NCBI GenBank assembly: GCA_023665245.1
Contig: JAMPEH010000146.1
Span: forward strand, 1-6,239
Origin: Muribaculaceae bacterium
GTDB taxonomy: Bacteria; Pseudomonadota; Alphaproteobacteria; Rs-D84
Reading direction: 5' to 3'
Length of the DNA stretch: 6,239 bases
The notes below the pieces were generated by a model, which saw only the letters and a list, made by a program, of their open reading frames with translations, searched no databases and was not told where the DNA came from. Below are positions 1 through 6,200 of the stretch, piece after piece. How positions within the stretch are numbered: position 1 is the stretch's first letter; each line of letters opens with the position of its first letter. The translations under genes were made by a program, and so were the position numbers.

Positions 1-554
1 AGGACGAGGACCTTGTAAAGCTGGTCAAGACGCTGGGCTACAAGGAGGGCCTGCCGGTCGTGGTCGACCCCGGCATCCTCAGCCCCAAAGCCTTCATTGA
101 CGAGGTGGTGGAGGAGCGGCTGCCCAACCCCTTCATGCCGGACGCGCCCCAGCGCATCGCCACCGACACCAGCCAGAAGGTGGGCATCCGGTTCGGCGAG
201 ACGGTCAAGAGCTACCTTGCCTCCGGCAGGGACCTCGGCACCCTGGTTGCCCTGCCGCTGGCGCTGGCCGGCTGGCTCCGCTACCTGCTGGCCGTTGACG
301 ATGAGGGCAGGCCGATGGAGGTCTCGTCCGACCCCATGAAGGACGACCTGCAGGCCAAGCTGGCCGGCATCCGGCCCGGCAAGCCCGAAAGCTACACCGG
401 GCAGCTCAAAGAGATCCTCGCCAACCCGGTCATCTTCGGCACCGACCTTGTCGCCGCCGGCCTGGCCGACACCATCGAGGCCATCTTTGTCGAGGAGCTT
501 GCCGGCCCCGGCGCGGTGCGCGAGACCTTGCACCGCCGTCTTGCCGCCGTCTGA
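1..554 (+). CDS. uxuB: Mannitol dehydrogenase family oxidoreductase, probably fructuronate reductase (3' part only)
   Basis: The reading frame is open from base 3 to a TGA at 552-554 and gives the last 183 residues of a protein whose start lies left of the window. The segment NPFMPDAPQRIATDTSQK (about residues 40-57 of the visible part) and the preceding VVDPGILSPKAF are typical of the C-terminal helical domain of polyol-specific long-chain dehydrogenases. The family's catalytic Lys/Asn/His motif lies roughly 200 residues from the C-terminus, so it should fall just outside the window; this is inferred from family length. Fructuronate reductase (EC 1.1.1.57) reduces D-fructuronate to D-mannonate with NADH in the cytoplasm. 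The choice of fructuronate over mannitol or tagaturonate rests mainly on the adjacent uxaC, which makes fructuronate. Family assignment is firm; the exact substrate and the symbol are less so. Confidence 0.75.
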   Translation, partial: DEDLVKLVKTLGYKEGLPVVVDPGILSPKAFIDEVVEERLPNPFMPDAPQRIATDTSQKVGIRFGETVKSYLASGRDLGTLVALPLALAGWLRYLLAVDDEGRPMEVSSDPMKDDLQAKLAGIRPGKPESYTGQLKEILANPVIFGTDLVAAGLADTIEAIFVEELAGPGAVRETLHRRLAAV

Positions 555-661
555 ACCTCATGCCCCCGCCGTGCGGAGGGCGCCCGCGGCCCGGCTCTGC
601 CATCCCGCCGCAATACACGCCGCCCTCAAAAGGCGGCCCAATAAATAAGGAGTGTACCGCC
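555..661 (+). other. uxuB-like/uxaC intergenic gap with a small GC hairpin
   Basis: This 107-nt gap holds no gene. A hairpin GCCGCC (619-624) / GGCGGC (632-637) with a 7-nt A-rich loop sits just before the uxaC ribosome site AAGGAG (647-652). There is no T-tract after it, so it is not a standard terminator. It may be an mRNA-processing or stability element within the operon. I see no convincing promoter in the gap, which favours cotranscription of the two genes, but that is inference. Confidence 0.4.
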
Positions 662-2065
662 ATGAAACCGTTTATGGACAAGGATTTCCTGCTCGAGACC
701 GAAACCGCAAAAACCCTCTTCCACAGCCATGCCGCCGGCATGCCCATCGTCGATTACCACTGCCATGTCAGCCCCAAAGAGATTTTTGAGGACCGCCGTT
801 TTGACAACATCACCCAGGTCTGGCTGGGCGGCGACCACTACAAGTGGCGTGTCATGCGCTCAAACGGGGTGGATGAGAAATACATCACCGGCCCGGCGTC
901 CGACCGCGAGAAGTTCCAGAAATTCGCCGAGGCCCTGCCCAAGGCCATCGGCAACCCCATGTACCACTGGTGCCACCTTGAGCTGCAGCGCTTCTTCGGC
1001 TATACCGGCGTGCTCAACGGCGATACCGCCGAGGAGGTCTGGAACCTCTGCAATGACAAGCTGCAGAATGACCCCGACATGACCGTGCGCGGCCTCATCC
1101 GCCAGAGCAGGGTGGCAATGATCGGCACCACCGACGACCCCTGTGACGACCTTGAATGGCACAAGAAGCTGGCGGCGGACGAGAGCTTCGAGACCAAGGT
1201 CTGCCCCTCCTTCCGGCCGGACAAGGCCATCAACATCCACAAGCCCGGCTTTGCCGGGTACATGAAGCAGCTGGGCGAGGCGGCCGGCATCGAGCTGGGC
1301 TGCATCAACTGTGTGCGCAGGGCCCTCTCGGCCCGCATCGAGGCCTTCGACGCGCTGGGCTGCCGCGCGTCCGACCAGGGCATCGACTATGTGCCCTACC
1401 GCCCGGCCGGCGATGAAGAGGTCACCGCCATCTTCCACAAGGCCATGGCCGGCGGGACGGTCACCAGGGAGGAGGCCGAAAAGTACCAGACCGCGGTGCT
1501 GCTGCACCTCGGCCGCGAGTACGCCAGACACGGCTGGGCCATGCAGATCCACTACAACTGCCTGCGCAACGCCAACACCCGCATGTTCAAACAGCTTGGG
1601 CCGGATACCGGCTTTGACACGGTGGCCACCGTCAGCTGCGGCGAGGCGATATGCGGCTACATGGACGCGCTGGACCAGACCGGCGAGCTGCCCAAGGTCA
1701 TCCTGTACAGCCTCAACGGGGCGGACAATGACCTGCTTGCCACCATCCTGGGCGCCTTCCAGGGCACCGAGGTGCCGGGCAAGATCCAGCTGGGCAGCGG
1801 CTGGTGGTACAACGACACCAAAACCGGCATGATCGCTCAGAGGACCAGCCTTGCCAACCTGGGCCTGCTGGGCAACTTCATCGGCATGCTTACCGACAGC
1901 CGCAGCTTCCTCTCCTACACCCGGCACGAGTACTTCCGCCGCGTGATGTGCAACCTCATCGGCGGCTGGGTCGAGAACGGTGAGTACCCGGCCGACATGG
2001 CGTCTCTCGGCGCGATGGTCGAGGATATCTGCTTCAACAACGCCAAGCGGTACTTTGCGCTGTAA
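662..2065 (+). CDS. uxaC: Uronate (glucuronate) isomerase
   Basis: A complete 467-residue protein, close to the roughly 470 residues of E. coli UxaC. It interconverts D-glucuronate and D-fructuronate (and D-galacturonate and D-tagaturonate), the first cytoplasmic step of hexuronate breakdown; EC 5.3.1.12. It belongs to the amidohydrolase superfamily (TIM barrel). The metal-site HxH is H33-C-H35 in DYHCH. From memory of the E. coli enzyme, Tyr60, Asp412 and Arg414 matter for catalysis, and this protein has Y60 (DHYKW), D412 and R414 (TDSRSF) at the same numbers. The GSGWWYNDTKTGM segment is also characteristic. The ATG at 662 is chosen because AAGGAG at 647-652 lies 9 nt upstream and the protein then starts like its family (MKPFMDKDFLL); upstream in-frame codons are not homologous. 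The gene ends 48 nt before a hairpin terminator, and its last 45 nt are duplicated near 2850. Confidence 0.96.
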   Translation: MKPFMDKDFLLETETAKTLFHSHAAGMPIVDYHCHVSPKEIFEDRRFDNITQVWLGGDHYKWRVMRSNGVDEKYITGPASDREKFQKFAEALPKAIGNPMYHWCHLELQRFFGYTGVLNGDTAEEVWNLCNDKLQNDPDMTVRGLIRQSRVAMIGTTDDPCDDLEWHKKLAADESFETKVCPSFRPDKAINIHKPGFAGYMKQLGEAAGIELGCINCVRRALSARIEAFDALGCRASDQGIDYVPYRPAGDEEVTAIFHKAMAGGTVTREEAEKYQTAVLLHLGREYARHGWAMQIHYNCLRNANTRMFKQLGPDTGFDTVATVSCGEAICGYMDALDQTGELPKVILYSLNGADNDLLATILGAFQGTEVPGKIQLGSGWWYNDTKTGMIAQRTSLANLGLLGNFIGMLTDSRSFLSYTRHEYFRRVMCNLIGGWVENGEYPADMASLGAMVEDICFNNAKRYFAL

Positions 2066-2143
2066 GCGGGGTTGGGCGGCCGGCCTTATTATCATTCGGT
2101 GATCATTATAAAAGGGCGCGGGGGGGGCTTCCTCCGCGCCCTT
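2021..2143 (+). repeat. Direct repeat, left copy: uxaC 3' end plus terminator
   Basis: These 123 nt recur at 2850-2968 with 6 substitutions and two short indels (3 nt near 2090 and one G in the G-run), by hand alignment. The copy covers the last 14 codons and stop of uxaC, a GGCCGGCC-containing spacer, a segment with ATCATTCGGTGATCATTATA and the GC-rich terminator hairpin. Similarity starts abruptly at GAGGATATCTG on the left and ends at the CCCTT of the terminator on the right. Confidence 0.93.
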
Positions 2144-2149
2144 CATTTG
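2114..2149 (+). terminator. Rho-independent-like terminator of uxaC
   Basis: GGGCGCGG (2114-2121) pairs with CCGCGCCC (2134-2141), and the stem can be extended by a G-U and two G-C pairs around a 6-nt loop. The following T-run is interrupted (TTCATTT). A-rich sequence precedes the stem, so it might also work weakly on the other strand. It lies 48 nt after the uxaC stop and should separate uxaC transcription from the toxin-antitoxin promoter. Confidence 0.8.
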
Positions 2150-2163
2150 AATGGGTGAAATTG

Positions 2164-2179
2164 CCGGAGCATGCTCCGG
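2164..2179. repeat. Perfect 16-bp palindrome
   Basis: CCGGAGCATGCTCCGG is its own reverse complement. It lies 20 nt after the left direct repeat and 38 nt before the antitoxin -35 element. There is no T-run after it, so it is unlikely to be a simple terminator. It could be a regulator-binding site, a hairpin in read-through RNA, or a recombination-related site; none of these can be settled from the sequence. Confidence 0.6.
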
Positions 2180-2217
2180 GCAGCCGTTGTGTGAAATGAG
2201 ATGAGGCAAGCATCGTG

Positions 2218-2246
2218 TTGACATTGTAAATAAAACAGCATACAAT
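2218..2246 (+). promoter_or_regulatory. Sigma-A-type promoter of the toxin-antitoxin operon
   Basis: A perfect -35 TTGACA (2218-2223) is separated by 17 nt from a -10 TACAAT (2241-2246). Transcription would start near 2253, leaving a leader of about 25 nt before the antitoxin start at 2279. The surroundings are AT-rich, unlike the GC-rich flanks. This lets the module be expressed independently of uxaC. Confidence 0.85.
2223..2246. promoter_or_regulatory. Possible antitoxin operator (inverted repeat across the promoter)
   Basis: ATTGTA (2223-2228) and TACAAT (2241-2246) form a 6-bp inverted repeat with a 12-nt spacer that overlaps the end of the -35 and the whole -10. RelB/DinJ antitoxins are known to repress their own operons by binding palindromes at the promoter, so autoregulation here is plausible. 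The match is short and could be chance, because the -10 hexamer supplies one arm. Confidence 0.4.
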
Positions 2247-2262
2247 AGATATAACAAAGATG

Positions 2263-2270
2263 AAAGGAGA
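2263..2270 (+). promoter_or_regulatory. Ribosome binding site that decides the antitoxin start
   Basis: AAAGGAGA spans 2263-2270. Its final A is the first base of an in-frame ATG at 2270, which is therefore far too close to be used. The in-frame GTG at 2279 lies 9 nt after AGGAG (2265-2269), a normal spacing. Confidence 0.75.
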
Positions 2271-2278
2271 TGCTGTTT

Positions 2279-2560
2279 GTGGCAAGTACAAATATCAATA
2301 TCCGCATGGATGCAGACCTGAAGCGGCAGTTTGAGGCGTTCTGCTCTGATATGGGAATGACCATGACAACGGCCTTTAATATTTTTGCAAAGAAGACGGT
2401 GCGGGAGTATAGGATCCCGTTTGAAATCGGCGGCGATGTTCCGAATACGGAAACCGCCGAAGCGATCCGGGAGGTAAAGAGGATGAAGGCCGACCCCGGC
2501 CTGGGCAGGACCTATACCGATATCGATCAGATGATGGAGGAGCTGCTTGCCGATGTATAA
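2279..2560 (+). CDS. Type II antitoxin, RelB/DinJ family
   Basis: A 93-residue protein read from a GTG start at 2279; an in-frame ATG nine bases upstream overlaps the ribosome site and is rejected. The N-terminal half (NINIRMDADLKRQFEAFC, then MTTAFNIFAKKTVREYRIPFEI, about residues 5-50) fits the ribbon-helix-helix DNA-binding and dimerisation fold of RelB/DinJ proteins: a short basic strand then two helices ending in a conserved IPFEI-like motif. The C-terminal part, with TYTDIDQMMEELLADV, is the acidic segment that in this family wraps and neutralises the toxin. The stop codon overlaps the start of the toxin gene by 8 nt, so the two are translationally coupled. Expected role: bind the toxin and, with it, repress the promoter at 2218-2246. 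Family is well supported; I give no symbol because many paralogous dinJ/relB lineages exist. Confidence 0.9.
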   Translation: MASTNINIRMDADLKRQFEAFCSDMGMTMTTAFNIFAKKTVREYRIPFEIGGDVPNTETAEAIREVKRMKADPGLGRTYTDIDQMMEELLADV

Positions 2561-2825
2561 CGTGAGGCCGACCTCCAAATTCCAGAAGGATGTGAAACGG
2601 GCAAAGAAGCGGGGCTATGACATGGACCTGCTGAGGGACATCATTAAAAAGCTGGCGGCAGGAGAGCCGCTGCCGGCGAAGAACAGGGATCATGATCTCA
2701 CCGGGGATTATGCCGGCTGCCGGGAGTGCCACATCACCCCGGACTGGCTGCTGATCTACGAAGTGGACGGGCGCGACCTGATTTTATACCTCACCCGGAC
2801 AGGAACGCATAGCGATCCGTTTTAG
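2553..2825 (+). CDS. Type II toxin, YafQ family mRNA interferase
   Basis: A 90-residue protein of the RelE/ParE superfamily, close in length to E. coli YafQ (92). YafQ cleaves mRNA in the ribosomal A site and halts growth until neutralised by its antitoxin. Residues recalled as important in E. coli YafQ have clear counterparts: H47 (RDHDL), H60, D64 and W65 (CHITPDW), H86 and F90 (GTHSDPF), so the toxin looks intact. The basic N-terminal helix region (KDVKRAKKRGYD, residues 12-23) is also typical. ATG at 2553 is chosen over an in-frame TTG at 2547: GGAGGAG (2536-2542) lies 10 nt upstream of the ATG, inside the antitoxin gene. It overlaps the antitoxin by 8 nt. The stop is followed after 24 nt by the right direct repeat, whose hairpin would terminate the operon. 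Confidence 0.92.
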   Translation: MYNVRPTSKFQKDVKRAKKRGYDMDLLRDIIKKLAAGEPLPAKNRDHDLTGDYAGCRECHITPDWLLIYEVDGRDLILYLTRTGTHSDPF

Positions 2826-2849
2826 CGCCTGCCTGATATCCCGGTGCCT

Positions 2850-2894
2850 GAGGATATCTGCTTTAACAACGCCAGACGGTACTTTGCGCTGTAA
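2850..2894 (+). pseudogene. Orphan duplicate of the uxaC 3' end
   Basis: The 15 codons read EDICFNNARRYFAL and stop, against EDICFNNAKRYFAL and stop at 2021-2065. There are three base differences: TTC to TTT (silent) and AAG to AGA (Lys to Arg). No start codon or upstream uxaC sequence accompanies it, so it is not expressed as a protein. Reading frame and stop are preserved, which suggests it came from a working uxaC rather than decaying here. Confidence 0.88.
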
Positions 2895-2968
2895 GTGGGG
2901 CCGGGCGGCCGGCCTTATCATTCGGTGATCATTATAAAAGGGCGCGGGGGGGCTTCCTCCGCGCCCTT
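2850..2968 (+). repeat. Direct repeat, right copy: uxaC 3' end plus terminator
   Basis: The 119-nt partner of 2021-2143. It differs by TTC/TTT, AAG/AGA, a C/T after the stop, TT/CC in the GGGG..GGG spacer, a 3-nt deletion in TTATTATCATT and one G fewer in the G-run. Differences are spread over its length, so the two copies are not a very recent exact duplication. Confidence 0.93.
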
Positions 2969-2970
2969 TT
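2940..2970 (+). terminator. Rho-independent-like terminator after the toxin gene
   Basis: GGGCGCGG (2940-2947) pairs with CCGCGCCC (2959-2966), extendable by a G-U and two G-C pairs, followed by TTTT (2967-2970). It is the duplicate of the uxaC terminator with a slightly better T-run. It should end the toxin-antitoxin transcript and shield the surface-protein gene. Confidence 0.82.
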
Positions 2971-3025
2971 CCGGGCAAAAAGCGCAAAAACCGGCGCGGC
3001 GGCCCGCAAAACAGGGCCCGGGGGA

Positions 3026-3052
3026 AATTTTTCAAAAATTTTTTGAAAAATT
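3026..3052. repeat. 27-bp AT-only palindrome core with A- and T-tracts
   Basis: Arms AATTTTTCAAAAA (3026-3038) and its exact reverse complement (3040-3052) flank a single central T. In RNA it would form a long AU hairpin; in DNA the A/T tracts could bend the helix. It follows a GC-rich block. Possible roles are an intrinsic terminator-like element, a bent-DNA or UP-type element, or a protein site; the sequence does not decide. Confidence 0.6.
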
Positions 3053-3070
3053 GAGCAATATGCCCCGCGA

Positions 3071-3094
3071 AAAGAGACTTATAAAGAGACTTAT
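3071..3094 (+). repeat. 12-bp perfect tandem duplication
   Basis: AAAGAGACTTAT occurs twice in direct succession (3071-3082 and 3083-3094). It lies between the AT palindrome and the leader hairpin. It could be a pair of regulator half-sites or a slippage product. Confidence 0.75.
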
Positions 3095-3121
3095 ATTATT
3101 GAATCCCATAAAAATGCGGAT

Positions 3122-3147
3122 GGTGTGCGGCATCCATGCCGCACACC
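3122..3147 (+). promoter_or_regulatory. Strong hairpin in the leader of the surface-protein gene
   Basis: GGTGTGCGGCAT (3122-3133) and ATGCCGCACACC (3136-3147) are perfect complements with a 2-nt centre; a realistic RNA hairpin opens the innermost pairs. No T-run follows, so it is not a typical terminator. It lies 63 nt before the start codon and, if transcribed, would fold in the 5' leader. Its function is unknown; mRNA stabilisation or a regulator site are options. Confidence 0.55.
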
Positions 3148-3210
3148 CGGCGGCCGGGCTGTCCGGCTGCAGGGCCGTGCCCATTCACGCTATCAAGAGG
3201 AGGAGAAAGC

Positions 3211-6200
3211 ATGAAGGAAGACTTTGGCAAAAAGGCAAAGCGCCTTTTGTGCGGGCTTCTTGCCTTTGCCGTGCTTGCGGGCTATCTGCCCACTACGAGC
3301 GTTTTTGCGGCAGAGGGGGAAGAGGTCGGTGTGATTGCCTGGGAAGCTGGGGACGGGGAGCCCCCGGCCGACGATGCCGGTGAGGTGAATACAGACGCCG
3401 GCGACGACACCGACGACGCCAATGAGGTCGACGCGGACGCCAATGAGGTCAACGCGGACGCCGACGAGGCCGGCGAAGACGCCGACGAGGCCGGTGAAGA
3501 CGCCGACAAGGCCGGCGAGGACGCCGACGAGGCCGGCGAAGACGCCGACGAGGCCGGTGAAGACGCCGACGAGGCCGGTGAAGACGCTGACGAGGCTGAC
3601 GAGGACGCCGACGAAGCCGACGCGGACGCCGAAGAGGAAGCAGGCATTTCCCTTATGGCCGATGAGGTGCCGGTGGAGCAGGCGGAAAATTCGCCGGAGG
3701 GTGATGGCACCAAGGACGCCCCGTACATTGTAAAAAGCGGCAATGAGCTCAGGGCAGCGTTTAACGCGGCCAATGCGGCGGCCGGGCAGACGGTTTACAT
3801 TCATCTTGCGGCACGGATCCCGGTAAGTGGTTCCTTGCGTATTGAAACGGGTGCTTCGATCGTGTTGACCGGTGCGGATAAGGTGGAGAATGGCCTGGGC
3901 CGTCTCGTGCGCACCGGAACAGAAAGCATGATCGTTGTATATGGAAGCCTTGTTGTGGATCATGCTACCCTGTCCGGCCGTTATGGCACCACGGAAGCCC
4001 CGGACAGCCCGCTGATCCTTGTGGATGGCGGCAGCTTTGAGCTGCGCAATGGCGGCATCCTGAAAAACGAGACACAGAAGAACGAGACCATTCTGGCCGT
4101 AGTGAACGGCGGCACAGCAGCGATTTTGGACGGCACTGTGCAGAGCAAGGCCGCTGGAAGCAAGCCGATCCGCGTAGAAAACGGCGTGGTCAGCGTCAGC
4201 GATGCTTCCGCCATCGGTGCGCCGGCCGGCATTTCGACGATCAATGCAGCGGCTGAGGTCGGCGGCAGCTATTACAGCAGCTTGCAGGATGCGATCAACA
4301 GCGCTCCGGCAGGCAGCACGGTCACTCTGCTCAGCGATGTCGATATTACAGCGGCAGCTGAGGAACTTACGGTCGACAAGGATCTGACCCTCGACCTGAA
4401 TGGGCATACGATAAGATCAAGCAGCAATATGTGCATTTGGACGAAGGGCAAGAGCCATGTCCAGCTGCAAAACGGAGATATTGTCAGCACCGGAAACTAT
4501 GGCCTCTATGCATACGATAACAGTACGATCACTGTTGAGAATGCAACTGTTACAGCGCCGGCCGCTGCCGTGTGGAGCCGGGGCACGATCATTGCAGGGG
4601 AAGGCAGCCGGTTTTTCGGAAACAGCTATGGGTTGTTTGTTGTGTCCACCGGGAAGGCCATCGTTAATGGCGGGACCGTTGAAGGCAAGGCCTATGGCAT
4701 CAATGTGAACGGCGGCGGGGCAACAGAGAAGCCTTTCGGAAGCGTGACCATTGTCAGCGGAACCGTCAAGGGAGATACGGCTGGCATTTCTGCAACGACC
4801 CAGGACGTAGTGACGGTCGAGGGCGGCAGCATCAACGGTGATGTTGTGGTCAAGGGTGAGAGCAGCGTCCTGAACGTGTCTGGCGGCTATGTGAACGGCA
4901 GCATCATAACGGATGGAACGGCTGACATCAATATCACCGGCGGCTGGTTCAAGGACGTCGTCGAGGAATATCTCGATTTGTCCGTTTATATGCAGAAAGA
5001 CGGCTATGTTGTTCCGAAAATCAGCACCGATGATGTGGCATCGGTGAACGGCATTGGTTATCCCACCCTGGCCGAGGCAGTTGCGGCGGCAGAGGATGGC
5101 GACACGGTCATTCTGCTCAAGGATGTTGAACTGACCGAAACTGTAAATATCAACAAAAACCTGACTATTGACCTTGGCGGGAATACGGTATCCGGTAACA
5201 TCAAGAAGCCGCTGTTCCTTGGCAATTCAACAGTTACGTTCGACAATGGCACGATCGTTCAGGAAAATCTCTCGAACTGTATCAAGTGGGTAAACGGAGG
5301 TCGTTTGACCCTTGGCGGAGAGAATGGCACTTCCCTGACACTGAGGAATACTTTCTCCACTAATGATTTTTCAACAGCAGGGCTTAATAATAATAAGGTG
5401 CTACAGCTTAGCGCCGGCGCAGCAGCGATTGTAAATGCCGGGTGTACCATTGAGGCGGTTTGTGGTTTTGGCATTGTGCTTCAGAACGATGGTACCACGG
5501 TAGATGTTTACGGAAAAGTAGAGACATATTTTGCTGCCATCAGCAATAACGGAACAGAAGGGGCCAGTGGTGACGATCAGGTGATCACGATCCAAGGTGG
5601 TGCACAGATTATCTCAAGCGGAGCACAAGCAATCTTCCATCCGAACCGTGGGGAAGTCAATGTTCAGGATGGCGCCTACATAAAAGGTTTGGGCGGCATT
5701 GAGATGCGCGGCGGTACCCTTAATGTGCATGGCGGTACCATTATTGCAGATTATACGTATAATGACACCTACTACGGTTTTGCTGCTTCGGCGAATAGAA
5801 GCGGCGGAACAGTTCTTGGCGCGGGCATCTCAATTTCCCAGCATGTAACAGAATTGCCTATCATAGTTAAGGTTTCTGGCGGCGTGATCGAGGGATACTA
5901 TGCGCTGTTTGAAAATGACTATGGGGGAGGTGCACCGTCCGCTGGCATTGAAATCAGCATTTCGGGCGGCGCGTTTACAAATATTGACAAAAGGAATCCG
6001 CAGCAAGATCCATATCGTAATGACAATGCGAGCAAACGCACTTCCAATGCGATTACCAGCACATACATCACCGGCTTCATCACCGGCGGAAACTACTCTA
6101 CCGAGCCGGATGACGAGTATATTGCTGAGGGTCATATCAAATACCAGAAGGACGATGGACGCTGGTACATTGATCCCACCCCCGCCCCCGTCGTGACCCC

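Larger units (their letters stand above)
2021..2968 (+). mobile_element. Possible toxin-antitoxin cassette bounded by uxaC-end direct repeats
   Basis: Two copies of the uxaC 3' end and terminator (2021-2143 and 2850-2968) flank a 706-nt unique segment that holds only a promoter and an antitoxin/toxin pair. The repeat-to-repeat unit is 829 nt. No transposase, integrase or terminal inverted repeats are present, so this is not an insertion sequence. The arrangement fits either Campbell-type insertion by homologous recombination at the end of uxaC, or a non-autonomous element that targets this gene end and carries a replacement for it. Loss by recombination between the repeats would leave one complete uxaC end. 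The mobile nature is inference; the layout itself is seen directly. Confidence 0.4.
2969..3210 (+). other. Gene-free leader region upstream of the surface protein
   Basis: About 240 nt with no convincing gene. The first 50 nt are GC-rich with A-runs; then come an AT palindrome, a 12-bp tandem repeat and a strong hairpin, listed separately. AT-rich hexamers such as TATATT (3092-3097) could be a -10 element, but I find no matching -35 at a normal distance, so no promoter is called. The ribosome site AGGAGG (3198-3203) is 7 nt before the ATG at 3211. Confidence 0.6.

Noticed and set aside
560..661. Upstream extension of uxaC by 34 codons
   Set aside because: The extension is Pro/Arg-rich intergenic sequence containing the ribosome site; the family N-terminus and HxH numbering fit the ATG at 662.
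860..2578. A 572-codon open frame on the minus strand opposite uxaC and the antitoxin
   Set aside because: It is antisense to a well-supported gene, spans two terminators and a promoter, and has no recognisable domain. GC-rich codon use on the + strand commonly leaves the opposite strand open.
2021..2968. Insertion sequence or composite transposon
   Set aside because: There is no transposase, no terminal inverted repeats and no short target duplication; the flanking repeats are gene-end sequence in direct orientation.
3211..3312. Lipoprotein signal (Cys14 in LLCG)
   Set aside because: The cysteine lies before most of the hydrophobic core rather than at its end, and a normal VFA cleavage site follows at residues 31-33.
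2895..3383. A 162-codon + strand frame running from the right repeat into the surface-protein gene
   Set aside because: It crosses a terminator hairpin and the leader, overlaps the better-supported gene in another frame, and has no family features.
3421..3630. CRISPR array
   Set aside because: The 21-nt units are contiguous with no spacers and translate as in-frame heptapeptides; it is a coding minisatellite.
3193..4407. A 404-codon open frame on the minus strand opposite the surface-protein gene
   Set aside because: Its striking Gly/Val/Leu repeats are only the reverse reading of the 21-bp minisatellite, which stays open in several frames because its period is a multiple of three.
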